Source: Clostridium drakei
GTDB taxonomy: Bacteria > Bacillota > Clostridia > Clostridiales > Clostridiaceae
Reading direction: 5' to 3'
Length of the DNA stretch: 64,000 bases
Assembly: GCF_000633595.2 (NCBI RefSeq)
Contig: NZ_JIBU02000018.1
Span: 57,267-121,266 of the forward strand
Of this stretch, positions 35,081-44,289 are shown piece by piece. Both the position numbers and the translations under genes were made by a program. Positions within the stretch are counted from its first letter, which is position 1; every line of letters starts with the position of its first letter. The notes beneath the pieces are model-generated. The model searched no databases, had not been told where the DNA came from, and saw only the letters and a program-made list of their open reading frames with translations.

Positions 35081-35093
35081 TTGATTTAGTACT

Positions 35094-35150
35094 GTAGGAA
35101 CTGTGGCATTAAGTATTTTAACTATTTACTTTTAATGCACAGTTCCTTAT
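35094..35150. terminator. Bidirectional terminator
   Basis: AGGAACTGTG and CACAGTTCCTT with inner pairing CATTAAG/CTTTTAATG. It lies between the CWB2 gene and the converging B3/4 gene. Confidence 0.75.
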
Positions 35151-35167
35151 TTGCATATATTAAAATG

Positions 35168-35830
35168 CTATTCAATTATCTTAATTGTAATATCTTCTCC
35201 ATTAGCATATCTTTCTAAAAGTTGTTTGCCACATTCTAAGTATTCTTTAATATTATCCTTACCACTAAAGGAAAAGATGCACATTAAAATTTCACCTGCG
35301 TCATTTGTTATCATAGCCCTTTCCGAATCACTTGTTGGACTTCCAAAATGACCAAGTGAATCAGTTAATACAGGAAGACTTTCTATATTTATATTTTCCT
35401 TACCAATACCTTTATATTGATCACCCTCTTTGCCTATCACTAAGGAAATTGGAGAATGGAGGTTCTTGGTATTGTAAGATCCAACGGGAAACTTAGATTT
35501 TAAGGATATTAAATTGTTAATGTCAACTATATTATTCACCTTGTAAAGTCCTTTTCCTTGTAAAATTCGTCTAATTAATGCTTCCGAAGATAACCTATAT
35601 TTACTAGGTGCTTTACCTAACTTTTTATATACTGTTCTTCCATCCATAATTCTAGGTGATGATGCTAAATTTTCTATATGTATTTCTTTTTTCAAGACTT
35701 CACAATAATCATTAATTTCTTTCAATAAGCTGTCACTGCTGTTTTCTACATTTACATGGGCTTGAATACATCCTAATGTCATTTCAGGACAAATTTTTTT
35801 TATCTCTTCGCAAATTAAAATATCTATCAT
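35168..35830 (-). CDS. B3/4 domain protein (tRNA-editing-like)
   Basis: A 220-residue stand-alone version of the B3/B4 domain of the phenylalanyl-tRNA synthetase beta subunit, which in that enzyme edits misacylated Tyr-tRNA(Phe). Family words present are PRIMDGRTVYKKLGKAPSKY, SSEALIRRILQGKGLY and VGSYNTKNL. It may act as a trans-editing factor or bind amino acids; no direct proof for stand-alone members. AAGGGAG precedes the ATG. It stands alone, convergent with the CWB2 gene and divergent from the cobalamin importer. Confidence 0.85.
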   Translation of the reverse strand: MIDILICEEIKKICPEMTLGCIQAHVNVENSSDSLLKEINDYCEVLKKEIHIENLASSPRIMDGRTVYKKLGKAPSKYRLSSEALIRRILQGKGLYKVNNIVDINNLISLKSKFPVGSYNTKNLHSPISLVIGKEGDQYKGIGKENINIESLPVLTDSLGHFGSPTSDSERAMITNDAGEILMCIFSFSGKDNIKEYLECGKQLLERYANGEDITIKIIE

Positions 35831-35963
35831 AATAGATCAATCTCCCTTCAATACTTATTTGCAAGTACTCTAAATTTTATTATAGCATTATAACAATTTA
35901 AAGGTAGTTTTTATGAAATAAATATTATAGTGATGTGTAAAATATATTTATTAAAAAAGAGCC

Positions 35964-35992
35964 TTGACACAATATTAAGTTTAATGTAATGT
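35964..35992 (+). promoter_or_regulatory. Promoter of the cobalamin-riboswitch operon
   Basis: TTGACA (35964-35969), 17 bases, TAATGT (35987-35992). It lies about 90 bases upstream of the riboswitch core. Confidence 0.6.
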
Positions 35993-36085
35993 GTATGATG
36001 GCAGCAAAAAAAGTTAAACTTAGTCAATATGGTTATAAAAGCCATAAAAATAATTATTCAAAATACAATTTAATATTATATGCAT

Positions 36086-36254
36086 TTAGGTACTGCATTT
36101 GAATAAATGCAGTTTAAAAGGGAAATAAGTGAAAAACTTGTACGGTTCCGCCACTGTAAAAGGGGAGTTTAAAGGAATTTTATGCCACTGGGAAACTGGG
36201 AAGGCATTCTTTAAATGATGATACTTAAGTCAGGAGAACTGCCTATTTGTTTGG
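36086..36254 (+). promoter_or_regulatory. Cobalamin (B12) riboswitch
   Basis: The conserved core is clear: CCGCCACTGTA (the B12 box side), GCCACTGGGAAACTGGGAAGGC, and the 3' box AAGTCAGGAGAACTGCC. It is followed by a long linker and then an AGCTTTCT/GGAAGGCT hairpin with a T-run before the importer gene. Adenosylcobalamin binding should switch off the importer operon. Confidence 0.9.
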
Positions 36255-36325
36255 TGACTAACTTTACGGGAAAATGAAGGAGGTGACACATAACAGGTTT
36301 ATGTATTTTTATGTATGGTGTTAGA

Positions 36326-36360
36326 GCTTTCTACGTTTGATGGAAGGCTTTTATTTTGCA
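36326..36360 (+). terminator. Candidate riboswitch expression-platform terminator
   Basis: AGCTTTCT pairs with TGGAAGGCT across an 8-9 base loop, followed by TTTTATTTT. It is the likely off-state terminator of the B12 riboswitch. Confidence 0.55.
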
Positions 36361-36407
36361 CAAAATTAATAATTTACAAAAGTTAAAATTGAAAGAAGGT
36401 TTAATAA

Positions 36408-37427
36408 ATGAAAAAAATAAAATTGTTATGTTTATCTAGTGTTTTGATTGTTAGTTTATCTGCTTTTGCAGGCTGCAGTTCTAGTAAGGAAAAGGTCTCA
36501 AATGATAAAAGCACTGAAGCACAAAGTTCTACATATAAGCCTGTAACCATTACAGTAGATTTATTGAGAAATGGTAAAGGTGAAAAGGTAACAGAAACTT
36601 TTAAAGCCCCACCTAAAAAAGCTGTTACATTGGGAGATGAATTTACTGACATATTGCTGGATTTAGGCTTAGAAAAAAATATAGTTGGACGTACAGAAAA
36701 TGGGTGTAAGGCTGTGAGAACAACCTTTAATGATGTTAGAAAAAATGTTCCTGTACTTGCAGATAAAAATCTTTCACAAGAAAAATTATTAAGTGTACAA
36801 CCAGATTTCATAATGGGCTGGGATTCAAATTTTTCTGATAAAAAGTTTGGCAAAGAATTTTGTGAGAAAAATGGAATATCCATTTATACACCTAAATTTA
36901 CAGGAGATCATGCTACAATACAGGATCTTTATACAGATTACATAACTTTAGGACAAATTTTTAATGTTTCTTCAAAGGCAGAAGCTAGAGTTAATGACAT
37001 GAAAGCTAAAGTCAGCAAGGTTCAGGACAAGATTAAAACGGTTAAAAATGATCCTCAAAAAATATTTATTTATGATTCAGGAGAAAATGCCCCTTTTACA
37101 GGATGTCAAGGGTTACCAGGAGATTTAATCAAGATTGCAGGTGGCAAAAATATATTTGATGATATTGATAAAGGATGGGCAAATGTTTCATGGGAAGAAG
37201 TTGTAAAGAGAAATCCACAAGTAATAATTATAATGAACTATGGTACTGGAGATGCTGAAAAAAAAGAAAAATTCCTTTATTCTAACCCAGCATTAAAAGA
37301 TGTAGAGGCTATTAAAAATAAAAGAGTTTATCCTATAACGCTTACTGATGTAGAGGGTAGTGCAGGAACAGCGGAAGTTGTTAATGATTTGGCTAAAGCT
37401 TTTTATCCTAGTGTTTTCAATAATTAG
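36408..37427 (+). CDS. btuF: Corrinoid ABC importer, substrate-binding lipoprotein
   Basis: A 339-residue class III binding protein. The signal peptide ends at a lipobox SAFAGC with C23, so it is lipid-anchored outside the membrane. The BtuF/FepB-type fold is seen in AVTLGDEFTDILLDLGLEKNIVG and VSWEEVVKRNPQVIIIM. Control by a cobalamin riboswitch makes B12 or another corrinoid the likely ligand; haem or siderophore cannot be excluded by sequence alone. The permease and ATPase genes follow with 12-base and 1-base joins. Confidence 0.85.
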   Translation: MKKIKLLCLSSVLIVSLSAFAGCSSSKEKVSNDKSTEAQSSTYKPVTITVDLLRNGKGEKVTETFKAPPKKAVTLGDEFTDILLDLGLEKNIVGRTENGCKAVRTTFNDVRKNVPVLADKNLSQEKLLSVQPDFIMGWDSNFSDKKFGKEFCEKNGISIYTPKFTGDHATIQDLYTDYITLGQIFNVSSKAEARVNDMKAKVSKVQDKIKTVKNDPQKIFIYDSGENAPFTGCQGLPGDLIKIAGGKNIFDDIDKGWANVSWEEVVKRNPQVIIIMNYGTGDAEKKEKFLYSNPALKDVEAIKNKRVYPITLTDVEGSAGTAEVVNDLAKAFYPSVFNN

Positions 37428-37439
37428 GAGGTTTTAACC

Positions 37440-38522
37440 TTGTTTAATAAAAGCTTAAAGGATCTTCTTCCTTTAAAAAGTAAGTTAAGCTATTTTATAT
37501 TCTGCCTTGTACTGATATTTCTTGTACTTTTATCTATGATTTTATCTATTCTCATTGGAAGTGTTAATATTGAAAGCTGCTGGATTTTTAAGATTATATT
37601 TAATAATTCCATGCATCAGGAATACTTTCAAGCAGTGTGGCCTAAATCCAGCGAATCAATTGTTTGGAATATAAGATTACCTAGAGTTTTATTATCAGCT
37701 ATTGTAGGAGCAGGACTGTCTCTATGTGGAATTGCTATGCAGGCCTTAACTAAAAATTCTCTATCAGATCCTTATATTTTGGGCATTTCATCTGGAGCAT
37801 CATCTGGTGCAGTGGCAGTTATAATGTTTGGATTTTTTAGTTTTCTAACGCCTTACAGCATTACAGCAGGGGCTTTTATTGGAGCCGTACTTGCAATTAT
37901 TATTGCATTGAAATTTGCTAATATAAGAGGAAGAATTACTTCCACACAATTGGTTTTATCAGGAATAGCGGTTTCAGCTTTGTTTTCGGCAATAACCAAT
38001 TTGTTCATATTTAAGGAGGATAATTCAGATAAAGTTAGAACAGCTTTGTTTTGGATGGTGGGTTCACTTGGAGGCACAAAGTGGAGCTATATTCCTTATT
38101 CTGGAATTATGTTTGCTATTTGTACAGTTTCATTTTTTTTACTTCATAAATCCCTAGATGCACTGCTTTTAGGTGATGCTACAGCTACTACTTTAGGAGT
38201 TAATACTAAACTTATAAAGATTGTAATAATAGTTTTATGCACTTTGCTTACAGGTTCTATAGTTTCTGTAAGTGGAGTAATTGGCTTTGTTGGCTTGGTA
38301 ATTCCCCATATTACACGTACTTTTGTAGGATCTAATCACAAAAGGTTGATGCCTGCAGCAGTTTTAATAGGAGCATTATTTTTAATCTGGTCAGATGTGT
38401 GTGCAAGAGTAATTGTTTCACCAGAAGAATTGCCTATTGGAGTAGTTACAGCTTTTATTGGAGCTCCATTTTTCTTATGGATTTTAAGAAAGAGCAGTTA
38501 TAGTTTTGGAGGTAGCAAATAG
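37440..38522 (+). CDS. btuC: Corrinoid ABC importer, FecCD-type permease
   Basis: A 360-residue, ten-helix permease of the BtuC/FecCD family, with characteristic segments LPRVLLSAIVGAGLSLCG, GISSGASSGAVAV and the ATPase-contact region GFVGLVIPHITRTFVG. Translation starts at TTG after TAGGAGG. It shares its last base with the start of the ATPase gene (TAGTG). It forms the membrane channel of the importer in the riboswitch operon. Confidence 0.9.
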   Translation: MFNKSLKDLLPLKSKLSYFIFCLVLIFLVLLSMILSILIGSVNIESCWIFKIIFNNSMHQEYFQAVWPKSSESIVWNIRLPRVLLSAIVGAGLSLCGIAMQALTKNSLSDPYILGISSGASSGAVAVIMFGFFSFLTPYSITAGAFIGAVLAIIIALKFANIRGRITSTQLVLSGIAVSALFSAITNLFIFKEDNSDKVRTALFWMVGSLGGTKWSYIPYSGIMFAICTVSFFLLHKSLDALLLGDATATTLGVNTKLIKIVIIVLCTLLTGSIVSVSGVIGFVGLVIPHITRTFVGSNHKRLMPAAVLIGALFLIWSDVCARVIVSPEELPIGVVTAFIGAPFFLWILRKSSYSFGGSK

Positions 38523-39301
38523 TGAAATTAAAAGTAGAGGATTTATGCTATAAAATTTGTGACTATGATATATTAAACGATGTAAATATTGAGATAAAAG
38601 AAGGAGAATTTGTTGGTTTAATAGGACCAAATGGATGTGGAAAGTCAACCTTATTAAAAAATATTTATAGAGTGTGTAAACCCTATTGTGGAAGTGTATT
38701 TATTGATGATATCAATATCAACAAGTTAAGCAGTAAGGATGCAGCAAAACGAATGTCAGTTATGATTCAAGAAAATAACATAGAATTCGATGTTAATGTT
38801 TTAGATATGGTATTGCTTGGAAGATATGCCCATAAAAAGCTTCTTGAAAATAATTCTGAAGAAGATTTGATTATAGCAAGACAATCATTAAAAGATGTAG
38901 GTTTATATGGTTATGAGGACAGAAGTTTTTTCAGTTTGTCAGGTGGAGAAAAACAAAGAGTTTTAATAGCCAGAGCCTTAACTCAAAAAGCTAAACTAGT
39001 AATATTGGATGAACCTACAAATCATCTGGATATTGGCTATCAGTTTCAAATTATGGATATATTGAAAAGTCAGAAAGTAACTGTTTTTTCTTCTATACAT
39101 GATTTGAACATAGCAGCATTTTACTGTGATAAGATATTTGCTATGGATTGTGGAAGGATAACTGGCTATGGAACTCCTGAAAAAGTGATAACTGAAGATT
39201 TGATAAAAAAACTTTTTAGAGTAAATGCTCAAATTCAAGTTAATTCTACAACCAACAAAATTAGTATACATTACATTTCAAGCAGTATTGATTCGCCATA
39301 G
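38522..39301 (+). CDS. btuD: Corrinoid ABC importer, ATP-binding protein
   Basis: A 259-residue ATPase of the BtuD/FhuC type. Walker A is GPNGCGKST, signature LSGGEKQRV, Walker B LVILDEPTNHLD and the switch His is in SSIHDLN. It drives the importer made with the permease. The GTG start overlaps the permease stop, so translation is coupled. The last 20 residues are Ser/Thr/Asn rich and vary between homologues. A corrinoid-independent role is unlikely given the riboswitch upstream. Confidence 0.9.
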   Translation: MKLKVEDLCYKICDYDILNDVNIEIKEGEFVGLIGPNGCGKSTLLKNIYRVCKPYCGSVFIDDININKLSSKDAAKRMSVMIQENNIEFDVNVLDMVLLGRYAHKKLLENNSEEDLIIARQSLKDVGLYGYEDRSFFSLSGGEKQRVLIARALTQKAKLVILDEPTNHLDIGYQFQIMDILKSQKVTVFSSIHDLNIAAFYCDKIFAMDCGRITGYGTPEKVITEDLIKKLFRVNAQIQVNSTTNKISIHYISSSIDSP

Positions 39302-39423
39302 ACAAGCTCCACATGAGTGTAGGAATAAATTGATAAATAATGTAGTGTTTAAAAAAGATGTGATTATAAATATAGACATGCATTATTTGTTGGTTTATAA
39401 TTACAAATAAGGGAGGGATGAGC

Positions 39424-39852
39424 GTGAAAGTTGACAACATTTCTCAAATTATGAGATATAACACCTTACAAAATCTATCCAATATAAACCAAGGATTATT
39501 TAGTAATAGTTCAGAAGTCTTATTTTCAAGAATGTTAGATAACATGATACAGGATAATAATAGTAGTCATGTTAAAAATAGATCAAAAAAAGGCAAGCTA
39601 AAAGATAGTAGGGATTTTAACTCAACAGATAGTGTTGAGGGTCTTTCATTGCAGCCTCAGCAAATGGCAAGAATGATGAGAATTTCAGCAGAACAGAGTA
39701 TGATTTCAGCATTAAGTGGAAATAGTATGAATTCAATGTATAATGGATTTTTGGGTTTAAATGGTATGATGGGTGGAAGCAATTACACAACATTGATGTT
39801 TGGATATATGCTTGGAAGAATGTCACAAAATTCACATTCTACAACTAAATAG
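39424..39852 (+). CDS. Hypothetical protein with Asn/Ser/Met-rich ends
   Basis: Not recognised. The 142-residue product has no signal peptide; a Lys-rich middle (about 50-65) separates an Asn/Ser-rich N-terminus from a Gly/Met/Asn-rich C-terminus (SMNSMYNGFLGLNGMMGGSN). GTG 39424 is chosen because GGGAGGG ends 6 bases upstream, whereas ATG 39418 abuts that site. The style resembles the proteins at 4592 and 17939, possibly a family of disordered or spore/cell-surface-associated proteins; this is inference. A terminator follows. Confidence 0.6.
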   Translation: MKVDNISQIMRYNTLQNLSNINQGLFSNSSEVLFSRMLDNMIQDNNSSHVKNRSKKGKLKDSRDFNSTDSVEGLSLQPQQMARMMRISAEQSMISALSGNSMNSMYNGFLGLNGMMGGSNYTTLMFGYMLGRMSQNSHSTTK

Positions 39853-39872
39853 TAAAAATTGAATAATTCACA

Positions 39873-39915
39873 GAAGCACCACATTATTCAAGCTTGAATT
39901 TTGAGGTGCTTTTAT
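39873..39915 (+). terminator. Rho-independent terminator
   Basis: GAAGCACC and GAGGTGCTTTT, with an inner AATTCAAGC palindrome, followed by T residues. Confidence 0.7.
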
Positions 39916-40034
39916 TATTCTTTATTATAGAGAAACAATTATGTGTCAGGTTTTAGAAGATTATAAATTAATATATGAAAAACAATAGATTTAAAGATTA
40001 TTTGGACGAGAATAAAATTGAAAGGAAGAAATAA

Positions 40035-40514
40035 ATGGAATTTCAGGTTATTAGAAAGCTTTTTAATATAAAACAAAATAATGGATTTTCAGAAGATGAT
40101 ATATGTAAGGCTTGCAAAAAACATGGAAATTTACCTTTAACATTACAAGAATATTACAGACAATTAGGTAATTGCAAGCATATAAATCAAACACAAAATA
40201 GCTTATGCCATCCAAATAAATTAATTGACACTGGAGAATATCTTATATTTTACAAGGAAAATCAGTATGTTGTTCAATGGGCTATAAAAAAGACTGATTT
40301 GTATAAAGATAATCCACCTGTGTATTGCTCATGGGATGAAAATGAATTTAAACTTGAGAGTGAAAGTTTACTTGATTTTTTATATGCAATGGCATTTTTT
40401 CAAGCGGCTAGTTGGGGATTAGAATATTGTAGTGAAGATTTATATATGATTAGTAAAGAACAAGCTCAAATTATTAAAGATCAATACAAAAAGATAGATT
40501 ATGAATTACATTAG
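40035..40514 (+). CDS. SUKH/SMI1-KNR4-like protein (possible immunity protein)
   Basis: A 159-residue protein with the pattern of the SUKH superfamily: LPLTLQEYYRQLGNCKHINQ at the start of the fold, YLIFYKENQYVVQWAIKKTD in the middle and NPPVYCSWDENEF afterwards. Many SUKH proteins are immunity factors for contact-dependent or polymorphic toxins. No toxin gene is adjacent, so this could be an orphan immunity gene. A 49-codon frame follows almost at once (40518) and may be a fragment of a second such protein. GGAAGAAATAA precedes the ATG. Confidence 0.68.
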   Translation: MEFQVIRKLFNIKQNNGFSEDDICKACKKHGNLPLTLQEYYRQLGNCKHINQTQNSLCHPNKLIDTGEYLIFYKENQYVVQWAIKKTDLYKDNPPVYCSWDENEFKLESESLLDFLYAMAFFQAASWGLEYCSEDLYMISKEQAQIIKDQYKKIDYELH

Positions 40515-40517
40515 TGG

Positions 40518-40667
40518 ATGAATATTTCATATTATGGAAATTATGATGATGAGGTAATTTGTATGATTGAGAATAGTGATTATGATATGCTGTATGCATC
40601 TTCTAAACAACAGCATTTTGATGAAATGAAAGAATTTATAGATAAATTAGCACTTGATTCTTATTAG
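40518..40667 (+). CDS. Short 49-codon frame, possible remnant
   Basis: ATG at 40518 to TAG at 40667, beginning MNISYYGNYDDEVICMI and ending FIDKLALDSY. It is 3 bases after the SUKH-like gene and has clear coding-like codon use. It has no evident ribosome site, so it may be a C-terminal piece of a lost neighbour rather than a live small gene. Confidence 0.35.
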   Translation: MNISYYGNYDDEVICMIENSDYDMLYASSKQQHFDEMKEFIDKLALDSY

Positions 40668-40720
40668 GTGTAAGATATTTAAATTTATTGACAAGAATTA
40701 AAGAGTGAGGTGACGGTATA

Positions 40721-41872
40721 TTGGAATTAGAAAAGAAAATCAGAAGTAAAACTGCCATTTTAATAGTTTTGGCATTTGGACTTTATATAGGATTTAATTA
40801 TTGGAATAATATTATGGGAATATTTATTAAAGTATATAATTTGATTTTTCCATTTATTTTAGGAGGATGTATAGCATTCATACTTAATATTCCAGCTGGA
40901 TTTATATCCAAAAAATTATTGGGCTGCAGCGACAAAGGCATTGGAAGAATAATCAAAAAACATAGTACAGGTATTAGTATAGTAATTTCTTTCTTTGCTA
41001 TAGTAGGAATTTTTGTTTTAATTTCATCCATTATTGTGCCTAATATTATTGAAACTGCTGCCATATTGCCAAAGACCTTTGATAATTCAACAAAAGCATT
41101 TCAAAAATGGATGGATAGTAATACTAAACTATCTAGCAGTATTGTCAATTTGGTAAACAATATGGGAATAGATTGGAACAACATTTTCAATAAGGCAAAG
41201 TCAATTATTTTTAATGGTATAGGCTCAATGGTACTATCAACACTACAAGCAGCAACCAGCTTGGCAAGTGCTACTGTAGAGTTTATATTAGGAGTCATAT
41301 TTGCAATATATATATTGGCACAAAAGAAAAGAATAGGTATTCAATTTAAAAAGCTATTATACGCTTTTATGAAAAAAGAAAAAGCAGATTCAATTTTAGA
41401 TATTTTGAAACTTACAAATATTACATTTTCAAATTTCATTACAGGACAATGTATTGTAGCTGCAATTTTAGGAATGATGTTTTTTGTAGTAATGATGCTG
41501 TTAAGTATGCCATATGCTTTGATGATTAGTGTATTAATTGGTTTTTTATCAATAATACCTGTGTTAGGCTCAGCTATTGGATGTGCTTTAAGTGTAGTAT
41601 TAATTGTAATGGTTAATCCTATAAAAGCAGGTGTTTTTCTATTAGTTTTTTTATTGATTAAACAAATAGAAGATAACTTGATTTATCCTAAGGTTGTTGG
41701 CGAATCTGTGGGACTTCCATCCATTTGGGTATTAGTTGCAATTACTTTGGGAGGTAAAACCTTTGGGGTTGCAGGAATGATTATATTTATTCCAGTATTT
41801 TCAGTAGCTTACGTTTTACTTCGTAAAGAAGTATATATAAAGTTAAAGCAAAAAGGGTTAGAAATAGAGTAG
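40721..41872 (+). CDS. AI-2E family transporter (PF01594)
   Basis: A 383-residue membrane protein with about eight helices. It has the family end pattern: ISVLIGFLSIIPVLGSAIGC, then IEDNLIYPKVVGESVGLPSIW and LGGKTFGVAGMIIFIPVFSV. The family includes TqsA and sodium-proton antiporters, so the name says little about the cargo. TTG 40721 follows GAGGTGACGG. Translation from ATG further in would lose the first helix. A hairpin after the stop ends the unit. Confidence 0.88.
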   Translation: MELEKKIRSKTAILIVLAFGLYIGFNYWNNIMGIFIKVYNLIFPFILGGCIAFILNIPAGFISKKLLGCSDKGIGRIIKKHSTGISIVISFFAIVGIFVLISSIIVPNIIETAAILPKTFDNSTKAFQKWMDSNTKLSSSIVNLVNNMGIDWNNIFNKAKSIIFNGIGSMVLSTLQAATSLASATVEFILGVIFAIYILAQKKRIGIQFKKLLYAFMKKEKADSILDILKLTNITFSNFITGQCIVAAILGMMFFVVMMLLSMPYALMISVLIGFLSIIPVLGSAIGCALSVVLIVMVNPIKAGVFLLVFLLIKQIEDNLIYPKVVGESVGLPSIWVLVAITLGGKTFGVAGMIIFIPVFSVAYVLLRKEVYIKLKQKGLEIE

Positions 41873-41918
41873 ATGTAGTTTTAGTTAATAATGAAAATTT
41901 AATATTTAAAGTAATAGA

Positions 41919-41972
41919 AATAGCAATAGGAACTGATTGAAATTTCAAACATTTTCTATTGCTATTTACATT
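41919..41972 (+). terminator. Hairpin terminator
   Basis: AAATAGCAATAGG and CTATTGCTATTT around a long loop, then T-rich sequence. It ends the AI-2E gene. Confidence 0.6.
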
Positions 41973-42081
41973 TTATAGAATTGTGGTATAATATTTACCG
42001 CTATATCAATTTTATGTAGTTTGTTTTTTACTCATGGATTGATAGGATGCAGCAATAAATTATAAGGAAGCGAATACTTTT

Positions 42082-43482
42082 ATGGGTTCTCGAAAGCGTA
42101 ATATAGATATGTGTAATGGCCCCTTATTTAGTAAGGTGTTTATTTTTGCGTTGCCGATTATGGCAATGTTTATTTTACAACTGTTGTTCAATACTGCTGA
42201 TATGGTAGTGGTGGGACATTTTTCAGGAAGCAAAGCATTGGCCGCAGTTGGAGCCACAGGTTCACTTATTAATCTTATCATAACTTTATTTATGGGGTTA
42301 TCAGTAGGAACTACCGTTGTTGTTGCTCAAGATTATGGTGCGGATAGACCAGATGCTGTAAGTAGATCTGTTCATACATCAATTGCCGTAAGTATTATTG
42401 GTGGGTTGATTGTCATGGTACTAGGAATTCTACTTTGTAAGCCTTTGCTTGAGCTGATGGGAACTCCTGAAGATATAATTGGGTTGTCCGTGGTTTATAT
42501 GAAAATCTATTTTATCAGTATGCCTGCTAACATGGTATACAACTTTGCAGCAGCTATTTTGCGTGCTGCAGGTGATAGCCGACGTCCAATGTACTATCTC
42601 ATTGTTACAGGTATATTACATGTTATATTCAATCTATTTTTTGTAATTGTACTGCATATGGGAGTAGCAGGGGTTGCATTTGCCACAGTTATTTCTGAAT
42701 ACCTCTCAGTAATGCTCATTATGATTTGTCTATATAGGTGCGAGGGAGCCATACGCTTTATACCTGGCAAGATGCGTATTGATAAATGTAAGCTAAAGGA
42801 TATCATAAGGATTGGATTGCCAGCAGGAATGCAAGGATTGTTATTTTCCATTTCCAACGTACTTATTCAGTCAGCGGTTAACTCCTTTGGATCTACAATG
42901 GTAGCGGCTAGTGCTGCTGCTAGCAATGTTGAAAACTATATAGGAACTACAATGAATGCATATTATAATGCAGCAATTTCTTTCACTGGCCAGAATATGG
43001 GGGCAAAGAAGTATGACAGAATTGATAATATTGCAAAAGTATGTACAATATTAATCTTCGCTACATGGATTATCATGGGCGGTATGACAATGTTCTTTGG
43101 AAAGTCACTGCTTGGAATCTATACCTCCGACCCAGAAGTCATTAGGCTTGGTATGCTGCGTATTAATGTGATGATGATTGCATTTTTCACCTGTGGAATG
43201 ATGAATGTGTATCCTGGATTGACACGTGCCATGGGGTATTCTATACTACCTATGATTTCTACTTTAGTAGGAGCTTGCCTTATGCGAATTCTTTGGTTAT
43301 CTACAGTATTTGTCTGGTATCCAACAGAAGTTATGCTTTTTGCGTGTTATCCAGTAACCTGGGCACTTGCAGGAATAGGCCAAGTAGCTATTTTCTTCTA
43401 TGCTAGGCGGCAGATTCGTGAGCAAACAAAACCAAGTTTTCGAAGAAGATTTTTAGCAATTTTGTCTTCTATAGTTAGATAG
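42082..43482 (+). CDS. MATE-family multidrug exporter
   Basis: A 466-residue, twelve-helix antiporter driven by Na+ or H+. The N-terminal segment (ALPIMAMFILQLLFNTADMVVVGHFSG) and the LRAAGDSRRPMYY, GLPAGMQGLLFSISN and TFGMMNVYPGLTRAMG-like (FFTCGMMNVYPGLTRAMGYS) segments are family-typical. It uses noticeably more GC-rich codons than its neighbours (GCG, CGT, GTG), which suggests acquisition or a different expression level. It exports cationic drugs. AAGGAAGCG precedes the ATG. Confidence 0.92.
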   Translation: MGSRKRNIDMCNGPLFSKVFIFALPIMAMFILQLLFNTADMVVVGHFSGSKALAAVGATGSLINLIITLFMGLSVGTTVVVAQDYGADRPDAVSRSVHTSIAVSIIGGLIVMVLGILLCKPLLELMGTPEDIIGLSVVYMKIYFISMPANMVYNFAAAILRAAGDSRRPMYYLIVTGILHVIFNLFFVIVLHMGVAGVAFATVISEYLSVMLIMICLYRCEGAIRFIPGKMRIDKCKLKDIIRIGLPAGMQGLLFSISNVLIQSAVNSFGSTMVAASAAASNVENYIGTTMNAYYNAAISFTGQNMGAKKYDRIDNIAKVCTILIFATWIIMGGMTMFFGKSLLGIYTSDPEVIRLGMLRINVMMIAFFTCGMMNVYPGLTRAMGYSILPMISTLVGACLMRILWLSTVFVWYPTEVMLFACYPVTWALAGIGQVAIFFYARRQIREQTKPSFRRRFLAILSSIVR

Positions 43483-43622
43483 AATAATGTTATTTTAATA
43501 TATAAAACTAGGAAAATGCCTTGTCTTACATGACTCAAAGTATGTCTTTGCTATTTCATAGCTTAGTTGTATGATATAATGAAAATTGTAGTTTGAGTAA
43601 TGTAAGAGGGAGGAAGATTAAA

Positions 43623-44144
43623 GTGGTTTTATTAGTGGTTGATACACAAAAATTAATAACTAATGAAAAATTATATAAATTTCATATGTTTGTATCTAAT
43701 GTTAAGGAAATAATACATATGGCTAGGGAAAACAATATTGAAGTAATATATGTACGTCATGATGATGGAATAGGAAATGAATTAACAAAAGGGAATGATG
43801 GCTTTGAAATATATGAAAAGTTTCAACCTATGAGTGATGAAAAGATATTTGATAAAAAGGTTAATAGTGCTTTTAAAGAAACAGGATTACTGGAATATCT
43901 AATGGATAAAGGAGAAAAAGATATAATCATTGTAGGGCTTCAAACAGATTATTGTATTGATGCTACTATAAAATGTGGATTCGAACACGGATTTAATATT
44001 ATAGTTCCTGCATATTCAAATACAACAGTTGATAATAAATTTATGTCAGCAGAACAAAGTTATGAATATTATAATGAATTCATGTGGAATGGAAGATATG
44101 CAGAATGTATTTCCTTTGATGAAGCAATTAAAAGAATGAAATAG
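43623..44144 (+). CDS. Isochorismatase-like cysteine hydrolase
   Basis: A 173-residue hydrolase with the catalytic triad in place: Asp in VVDTQ (residue about 7), Lys in FDKKVNSAF and Cys in QTDYCIDAT. Members split isochorismate, nicotinamide or N-carbamoyl substrates; the target here is unknown. GTG 43623 is chosen because GGGAGG lies 9 bases upstream; the longer TTG form at 43593 would cover that site. The C-terminal MWNGRYAEC region is common in clostridial members. Confidence 0.87.
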   Translation: MVLLVVDTQKLITNEKLYKFHMFVSNVKEIIHMARENNIEVIYVRHDDGIGNELTKGNDGFEIYEKFQPMSDEKIFDKKVNSAFKETGLLEYLMDKGEKDIIIVGLQTDYCIDATIKCGFEHGFNIIVPAYSNTTVDNKFMSAEQSYEYYNEFMWNGRYAECISFDEAIKRMK

Positions 44145-44289
44145 ATAGTGATTTGTCAATATCATTATAATAAATAAAATGTGGGTTTAAAATACTCTTA
44201 TTTAATAAGACAATTTAAAAATTCAGTGATGTATATGCTTCATAAAAATGAAAGAAGGTATATATTAAAATTATAAGGTGGTAAGAAAA

